Source: Novosphingobium terrae (GTDB taxonomy: Bacteria; Pseudomonadota; Alphaproteobacteria; Sphingomonadales; Sphingomonadaceae). Taken from it: a DNA stretch of 64,000 bases. How positions within the stretch are numbered: position 1 is the first letter of the stretch; every line of letters begins with the position of its first letter. Positions 58,970-64,000 of this stretch are shown piece after piece. A program made the position numbers and the translations under genes. The notes below the pieces were generated by a model, which was not told where the DNA came from, ran no database searches, and saw only the letters and a list, made by a program, of their open reading frames with translations. The stretch is taken from contig NZ_JABVZR010000001.1 in assembly GCF_017163935.1 (NCBI RefSeq), positions 4,030,001 to 4,094,000 on the forward strand. Direction: 5' to 3'.

Positions 58970-60241
58970 TTAAAAAACAAACTCTGCCTGCACCCAGATC
59001 TTGCGCGTATCGGTCGCAAACCCCCGTGCCTCATACTGCGCGAATTTCAGCAACCAGTTGATCGGCTTGGTCGAGAACCCCAGCGAGGCATTGATTTCCT
59101 TGCCGTAATGCGCCCCGCCCAAGTCCGCATCGAACCAGTGATGCGCCACGGTGTAGGTCACGCGGGGCAGAGCGTCGATCTTGGGCAGCTTGCCCGTTAG
59201 AGTCACCGCATGATCGCGCAGGCCATTGGCGGGCGTGGTCAGAAACATATCGGCCCAACCGTTGAACTTGTGCAGGCTGGAGAGCGGCGTCTGGAACGAC
59301 CATGCGCCGTTCCGGGCCTTGGCATCGGCGCCCAGCACTTCGCGGGTGAGGGTGAGCGTGTGCTGGCCCAGAGTCAGGGCGGGCTCGATGCTGGAATAGG
59401 TGGCGGCATAGGCGTTGGGGTTGCGGCCATAGCTGCTCTGCCATGCGAGACTGCCTGCCAGAGCCAGCGATGCGTGGTGGCCCAGCGGCAGAGTCGTGGT
59501 CGTGCGCAGGCCGTAGGTTTGGGAACTGTCGAGCTGGGATCGGGCACCGGGCTGATTCAGGAAAGGCGTGGCGTCATAATCCAGCAGATAGGCAAAGCCT
59601 TTCAGCGTGGCTGGTTTGGTCACGATCCCGCCCGTCACGAAGGTGAAATCGCCGCGCAGATGGTCGCGCGGGGCGCCATCACTGCCGTTGACGGTGTTCT
59701 GGCGGATGGCATGGGTGGCATCCAGCACCAGCGGGCCGAGGGTGGTCTGTATGCGGGCGGCATCGAAGGTCTGCTCGGTCTGGCGCCAGGGGGCGTTGCC
59801 GACGAAGCGCTGGTCGTCGAGGATGATCCGCTGGCGGCCCACCGTCGCGGTCAGCGGCTTGGTGGCATAGCGCAGTTGCAGGCGGTTGAGCGCCACGGTG
59901 GAGCCATCGGCGATGGTGGCGCGATGAGGGCGATACTGGTCGCTGGGCGTGGCATAGGAAAAGCCGCTGAAGCCCGATCCGAAATGAGTGGTGCCGCTGC
60001 CCTCGATCAACAGCGAGAGATGGCTGGGCTTGTGAGCCAGCTCGGCCCCGGCGCGCAGGCGCAGGCTTTCGGCGTGAGCGTCGCGGCTGGTGGCATCGAC
60101 ATCCTCCCAGCGCAGACGAACGTCGATGATCGGGGCCAGCGTGAGCTGCTCATCCAGCGCGATGGGGTGAGTCTGGGCCTGCGCGGCGGTGGCGCAGGCA
60201 GTCAGCGACAGGGCGAGAATGGCGGGGCGAAAGCGAGTCAT
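58970..60241 (-). CDS. Outer-membrane beta-barrel channel, alginate-export-like
   Basis: 423-aa outer-membrane protein. Signal peptide residues 1-22 (ending AQAQ), then alternating polar/hydrophobic strands throughout and a C-terminal aromatic residue (WVQAEFVF), as in barrels recognised by the Bam machinery. RLRWEDVD near the start, VGRQRIILDDQRFVGNAPWRQTEQTFDA, and HHWFDADLGGAHYGKEINASL match the AlgE/alginate-export-domain family. The transported compound is unknown; no alginate genes are nearby. ATG at 60241 fits the signal peptide. Confidence 0.82.
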   Translation of the reverse strand: MTRFRPAILALSLTACATAAQAQTHPIALDEQLTLAPIIDVRLRWEDVDATSRDAHAESLRLRAGAELAHKPSHLSLLIEGSGTTHFGSGFSGFSYATPSDQYRPHRATIADGSTVALNRLQLRYATKPLTATVGRQRIILDDQRFVGNAPWRQTEQTFDAARIQTTLGPLVLDATHAIRQNTVNGSDGAPRDHLRGDFTFVTGGIVTKPATLKGFAYLLDYDATPFLNQPGARSQLDSSQTYGLRTTTTLPLGHHASLALAGSLAWQSSYGRNPNAYAATYSSIEPALTLGQHTLTLTREVLGADAKARNGAWSFQTPLSSLHKFNGWADMFLTTPANGLRDHAVTLTGKLPKIDALPRVTYTVAHHWFDADLGGAHYGKEINASLGFSTKPINWLLKFAQYEARGFATDTRKIWVQAEFVF

Positions 60242-60321
60242 CCACCCGCCCTGCCTGTGGGCTCCATGAGGCTTCAAGCCCGATCGAAAGGCCGAAACGA
60301 TTTGTCACGGATCAGCAGCGA

Positions 60322-61182
60322 TCAGGCAAAACGGCGGGCTCCACCCACGCACAGCACCACGGCGGCGGTGGCAGCGATCATGGAGGGCGCCACCGTTTCG
60401 CGCAGGAAGAACGCCGAGAGGCCGAGGCCCATAAAGGGCTGCAACAGTTGCAATTGGCCCACCTTGGCGATGCCGCCCAGCGCCAGCCCGCGATACCAGA
60501 AGATAAAGCCCAGCAGCATGGTGAAAACCGAGACATAGACCAGCCCACCCCAGGCCATCACCGGCAGGCCGCTGAATGTGGCGGGCCAAGTCAACGCCGC
60601 CAGCAGCGCCGCCACCGGAGAACACACCACCAGCGACCAGCTGATCGCCTGCCACCCGCCGAGCCTGCGCGACAGCACCGCACCCTCGGCATAGGCCAGC
60701 CCGCAGAGCACCACGGCCACCACCATCAGCGCGTCACCCAGCGCCGAGCCATTCGCCCCGCGGTTGAGCGCAAACCCTGCCACCGCGCTGGCCCCGGCCA
60801 GCGCAAAGGCCCAGAAGGCGGGGTGAGGGCGCTCGCCCCCGCGTAGCACGCCGAAGATCGCGGTGGAGAGCGGCAGCAGCCCCAGAAACACCAGCGACCG
60901 CCCCGCCGTGATATGCTGAAGCGCAAAGGCCGTCAGCAGCGGAAAGCCGATCACCGCGCCGCCCGCCACAATGGCCAGCGAGGGCAGGTCGGTGCGTGCC
61001 GGGCGTTTCTGCCGCAGGGCCAGCAGCAAAAGCCCGCCCAGAGCAGCTGCGATCAGCGCACGGGCGGCGGTGAGGAACAGTGGGGTGAAGCCCATGATGG
61101 CAGCGCGCGTGGCGGGCATCGACCCGCTGAACAGCACCACCCCGATCATCCCGTTCACCCAGCCCGACGAGCTGACGCGCAT
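60322..61182 (-). CDS. DMT superfamily (EamA) transporter
   Basis: 286-aa exporter with about ten helices and two EamA halves (residues 5-140 and 150-280). PLFLTAARALIAAALGGLLL and GRSLVFLGLLPLSTAIFGVLRGGE belong to the first half, WQAISWSLVVCSPVAALLA and FWYRGLALGGIAKVGQLQLLQPFMGL to the second. Substrate unknown; amino acid or metabolite efflux is typical. ATG at 61182 has AGGAGG 6 bp upstream. Divergent from a MocR regulator, which probably controls it. Confidence 0.9.
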   Translation of the reverse strand: MRVSSSGWVNGMIGVVLFSGSMPATRAAIMGFTPLFLTAARALIAAALGGLLLLALRQKRPARTDLPSLAIVAGGAVIGFPLLTAFALQHITAGRSLVFLGLLPLSTAIFGVLRGGERPHPAFWAFALAGASAVAGFALNRGANGSALGDALMVVAVVLCGLAYAEGAVLSRRLGGWQAISWSLVVCSPVAALLAALTWPATFSGLPVMAWGGLVYVSVFTMLLGFIFWYRGLALGGIAKVGQLQLLQPFMGLGLSAFFLRETVAPSMIAATAAVVLCVGGARRFA

Positions 61183-61248
61183 TGTACCCTCCTTGCTAAA
61201 CCTGCGCGCTGGATACGGCGAAGGGACTGGCGAACACAGGGACAGATC

Positions 61249-61291
61249 GATACAGTTGGTGCAATCTGTATCATTAGAAAGGCCCATACAG
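61249..61291. promoter_or_regulatory. Operator-like palindrome and half site between DMT exporter and MocR genes
   Basis: GATACAG (61249-61255) and CTGTATC (61266-61272) form a perfect inverted repeat with a 10-bp spacer. A further ATACAG half site (61286-61291) touches the MocR start codon. The 110-bp region is shared by both divergent genes, and repeated half sites are typical for MocR regulators. Confidence 0.65.
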
Positions 61292-62680
61292 ATGAGCGAT
61301 GCCCCTCTCACCCGCACGCAATCGGTGATGGCCGCGATCCGCGCCCGCATCGAAGGCCGTATGCTGGGCGCGGGCGACAAGCTGCCCTCAATCCGGCGGC
61401 TCGCAGGTGCGATGGGCGTCTCCCCGGCCACAGTGGTCGAGGCCTATGACCGGCTGGTGGCCGAGGGGCTGATCCGTGCCGTGCCCAAATCGGGTTTTTT
61501 CGTTGCGCGGCGCGGCGTGGCGCCGATGGCACTGGCCGAACTGGCCCCGGCCCGCCCGCCAGAGATCGATCCTTTCTGGGTCTCGCGGCAGGCGCTCGAT
61601 ACGCCGGAGGACACGATCAAGCCGGGCTGCGGCTGGATGCCCGCTGCCATGATGCCCGGGGAAGCCCTGCGCCGCGCCATGCGCGAGGTGCTGCGCGGCG
61701 CGGACAGCCTGCTCACCGATTACGGCAGCACGCGCGGCATTCCCGCGCTGCGCCGCCATCTGGCGCTGGGCTTTGCGGGCGAGGGGCTGGCGGTGGATGT
61801 CGATCAGATCATGCTGACGGCCTCGGGCACGCAGGCGATCGATCTGATCTGCCGTTTCCTGCTGCGCCCCGGCGACACCGTGCTGGTGGACGACCCCTGC
61901 TATTTCAACTTTCAGGCGCTGCTCACGGCGCATCAGGCGCGGATCGTCAGTGTGCCCTACACCGCCACCGGCCCCGATGTGGCGCTGATGGAGCAACTGG
62001 TGCAGGCCGAGCGGCCCCGGCTCTACATCACCAATTCCGCGCTGCATAACCCCACCGGAGCCAGCCTCTCGCCACGCGTGGCGCATCGCGTGCTGGGCAT
62101 CGCCGCCAGCGTGGGTATGACCATCGTGGAAGACGATATCTTCGCCGATTTCGAGAGTCAGCCCTCGCCGCGACTGGCGGTGCTGGACGGGCTGGTCGAT
62201 GTGATCCGCATCGGCAGCTTTTCCAAGACGCTCTCGGCCGCCGCGCGCTGTGGTTATATCGCGGCGAGGCCCGATTGGGTCGATGCGCTGGTCGATCTTC
62301 AGGTGGCGACCAATTTTGGTGGACCCAGCCCGGTGGCCAGTGCGGTGGTGGCGCATGTCCTCTCCAGCGGCACCTATCGCAAGCATATGGACGATCTGCG
62401 CCGCAAGCTCACCCGTCTGCGCAGCGAGGTGGGGGCACGGCTGACAGCCTTGGGGATCGAGCCATGGCTGATGCCTCAGGGCGGCTTCTATCTGTGGTGT
62501 CGCCTGCCGGAAGGGATGGATTCCCGCCGTCTGGCCCGCGCCGGTCTGGAGCGGGGGCTGGTGCTCGCGCCGGGCAATGTCTTTAGCCCCAGCGAGACTG
62601 CGGAACGCTTTATGCGCTTCAACGCCACGCAAATGCCGGATCGAGCATTCGACTTATTGGCCGCCTTGATCACAGAGTAA
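61292..62680 (+). CDS. MocR-type (GntR/aminotransferase) transcriptional regulator
   Basis: 462-aa fusion of an N-terminal winged helix (residues 1-75; LPSIRRLAGAMGVSPATVVEAYDRLVAEGLI) with a fold-type I aminotransferase domain. The PLP lysine is Lys312 in SFSKTLS, and NPTG (253-256) and DDPCYFNFQ are also present, so PLP can bind. MocR regulators sense PLP-reactive amines or amino acids. Divergent from a DMT exporter with a shared operator-like palindrome. The ATG at 61292 is preferred over a long upstream frame antisense to the exporter. Confidence 0.92.
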   Translation: MSDAPLTRTQSVMAAIRARIEGRMLGAGDKLPSIRRLAGAMGVSPATVVEAYDRLVAEGLIRAVPKSGFFVARRGVAPMALAELAPARPPEIDPFWVSRQALDTPEDTIKPGCGWMPAAMMPGEALRRAMREVLRGADSLLTDYGSTRGIPALRRHLALGFAGEGLAVDVDQIMLTASGTQAIDLICRFLLRPGDTVLVDDPCYFNFQALLTAHQARIVSVPYTATGPDVALMEQLVQAERPRLYITNSALHNPTGASLSPRVAHRVLGIAASVGMTIVEDDIFADFESQPSPRLAVLDGLVDVIRIGSFSKTLSAAARCGYIAARPDWVDALVDLQVATNFGGPSPVASAVVAHVLSSGTYRKHMDDLRRKLTRLRSEVGARLTALGIEPWLMPQGGFYLWCRLPEGMDSRRLARAGLERGLVLAPGNVFSPSETAERFMRFNATQMPDRAFDLLAALITE

Positions 62681-62688
62681 TGATATAA

Positions 62689-62740
62689 AATTTCATCATA
62701 GGGACTGGCCTTTCTCTTAATCGTGATATAACGTCACATC
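62689..62740 (+). promoter_or_regulatory. Possible regulatory region of the TonB-dependent receptor gene
   Basis: In the 160-bp gap before the receptor gene, two AT-rich imperfect palindromes are visible: TGATATAAAATTTCATCA and GTGATATAACGTCAC. Their TGATAT...ATCA/GTGA...TCAC form could be metal-regulator or general operators. Weak call. Confidence 0.3.
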
Positions 62741-62840
62741 CATTCGCGGCGAGACAGGCGGTCCAGCCGTGCGGAGCTTGGGGGAGCATCCGCGCGGGCG
62801 ATGGGCTGCGCGCCGCGAAGAGGTTAATGAGGGAGTTTCT

Positions 62841-64000
62841 ATGCGTTCGATTCATCTGGCCGGCGCGGCCGTGCTGGCGCTGGCCTATGCCGGTGTGGCC
62901 CCCATGGCTCTTGCCGATACGGCAAGCGATGTCGCAGCCACCACCGACTCCGCGAATCCGGGCGCGCCCAGCTCGCGCAATGAGATCATCGTCACCGCCA
63001 CCCCCTTCCGCCATACGGCTGACGAAACGCCGACGCTCTCCACCAAGATCGACGCCGACCAGATTCTCGCCGCCGGTGGCGCCAGCATTGGTGACGCGCT
63101 GCGCGATGTGCCCGGCGTCTCGGTCAGCGGCTTTGCCGCGGGCGCCAGCCGCCCGATCATCCGCGGTATGGACGCGGCCCGCGTGCGTCTGCTGGAAGAC
63201 GGCACCAGCTCCTCGGACGTCTCCGACATCGGCCCGGACCATGGCATTCCCATCGATCCGCTCGCCGCGCGCAGCATCGAGGTGGTACGCGGCGCCGCCA
63301 CGCTGCGTTACGGCAGTCAGGCGATCGGCGGCGTGGTCAACACGCTGAACAACCGCGTGCCCACCAGCCTGCCCGACAAGACGATCAGCGCCGAGGCCAC
63401 CGTGGCCCACACCACCATCAACGATTCGAACGAGGCTTCGGGTCTGGTCGATGGCAAGATCGGCAATCTGGCGCTGCATGCCGATGGCTTCTTCCGCCAT
63501 TCCGACGATTACGGCACGCCTGAAGGCGTTCAGCAGAACAGCTTCTTCCACGGGCGCGGCGGTTCGGTCGGCGGTTCCTACTTCCTGGGCGGCGGCGACA
63601 GCCATGTCGGCCTGGCGGTGACGCATTACGATGCGCAATACGGCATCCCCAGCGACACCACCTTCATCGACATGCGCCAGACCAAGATCATGAGCCGCAA
63701 CAGCTTCGATCTGGGCACCGGCGTGCTGAAAACGCTGAATGTCGACGGCAGCTATGCCAACTACACCCATGACGAAAAGAACCCCGACGGTTCGATCAAC
63801 ACCACCTTCAAGAACAAGGAAGGCAATGCCCGCGCCGAGCTGCTGCTCAACCGCATTGGCGCGGTGCGCAACACGGCTGTCGGCTTCGAGTATCAGCACC
63901 GCGATTTCTCGGCCATCGGCGAGGACAGCTCTTACCTGAATCCGGCCACCAGCGAGAATGTCGCGGGCTATATCTTCACCGAAGTGGAAGTGGCCAAGGC
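62841..64000 (+). CDS. TonB-dependent outer-membrane receptor, 3' part outside window
   Basis: Partial: 386 codons, then the window ends. Signal peptide residues 1-26 (ending ALADT), then the TonB-box-like stretch NEIIVTATPFR (47-57), a plug domain (about 65-170) with GDALRDVPGVSVSGFA, RPIIRGMDAARVRLLEDG and VVRGAATLRYGSQAIGGVVN, and the first barrel strands. The IPIDPLAARSIEVVRGAATLRYGS pattern resembles receptors of the ZnuD group, so a metal or metal complex is one possible ligand. ATG at 62841 has GGGAG upstream. Confidence 0.92.
   Translation, partial: MRSIHLAGAAVLALAYAGVAPMALADTASDVAATTDSANPGAPSSRNEIIVTATPFRHTADETPTLSTKIDADQILAAGGASIGDALRDVPGVSVSGFAAGASRPIIRGMDAARVRLLEDGTSSSDVSDIGPDHGIPIDPLAARSIEVVRGAATLRYGSQAIGGVVNTLNNRVPTSLPDKTISAEATVAHTTINDSNEASGLVDGKIGNLALHADGFFRHSDDYGTPEGVQQNSFFHGRGGSVGGSYFLGGGDSHVGLAVTHYDAQYGIPSDTTFIDMRQTKIMSRNSFDLGTGVLKTLNVDGSYANYTHDEKNPDGSINTTFKNKEGNARAELLLNRIGAVRNTAVGFEYQHRDFSAIGEDSSYLNPATSENVAGYIFTEVEVAK

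Overview
The window is about 64 kb of high-GC chromosome from an alphaproteobacterium, almost certainly a sphingomonad and probably Novosphingobium or a close relative. The assignment rests on gene content and order: TrcR (DUF1013), DUF1192, DUF1491, DUF6489, a PopZ-like DUF2497 protein, a ThiS-ThiG fusion, a TolC gene behind a pcm-like gene, and a TonB-dependent receptor. Nearly every gene is a recognisable chromosomal housekeeping gene. I see no prophage, plasmid region, insertion-sequence transposase, CRISPR array, rRNA or tRNA.

The window appears to straddle the chromosomal replication origin. The 347 bp between ppsR (DUF299/RP001) and hemE, 23177-23523, is the position of oriC in Caulobacter and Rickettsia, and it holds several DnaA-box-like 9-mers. 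Gene orientation flips there. From 1 to 23 kb almost everything is on the minus strand: coq7-dsbB-ctpA, envC-rlmH-rsfS-nadD-proA, trcR, qor-gst, hemB-GNAT-carbonic anhydrase-yggU, sleB, ptsN, hpf, and dnaQ-coaE-aroE-maf-ppsR. To the right, hemE, hemJ, rho, mnmE, mnmG, rsmG, parA and parB run on the plus strand. Five 16-bp parS or parS-like palindromes lie at 16.6, 29.4, 31.5, 31.9 and 53.7 kb; three are clustered beside parAB. A PopZ-like pole organiser (48.2 kb) lies in the same region.

From 34 to 64 kb the order is mixed: free-methionine sulfoxide reductase, sorbosone-type dehydrogenase, DUF815 ATPase, Sua5, CarD, ferredoxin-S4-SUV3-like helicase, M23 peptidase, ErpA/IscA-type protein, CBS protein, PopZ, TolC, pcm-like protein, fumarase, rpsI-rplM, cutA-ctaA, MerC, ThiS-ThiG, an outer-membrane channel, a divergent DMT exporter/MocR regulator pair with a clear operator-like palindrome, and the start of a TonB-dependent receptor.

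The most striking non-coding feature is a family of 13 interspersed repeats (155-360 bp, about one per 5 kb) lying only between genes, usually within 8-20 bp of stop codons. Each has two terminal hairpins in inverted orientation with a GGAG foot (GGGAGCGCGAGGG ... CCCTCGCAT) and most have a central GCCGCAGGC/GCCTGCGGC pair. They resemble composite REP/REPIN or non-autonomous MITE-like elements. Individual copies carry a 19-bp tandem expansion, an insertion in a terminal hairpin loop, a deletion of the core, a different terminal hairpin, or an embedded terminator.
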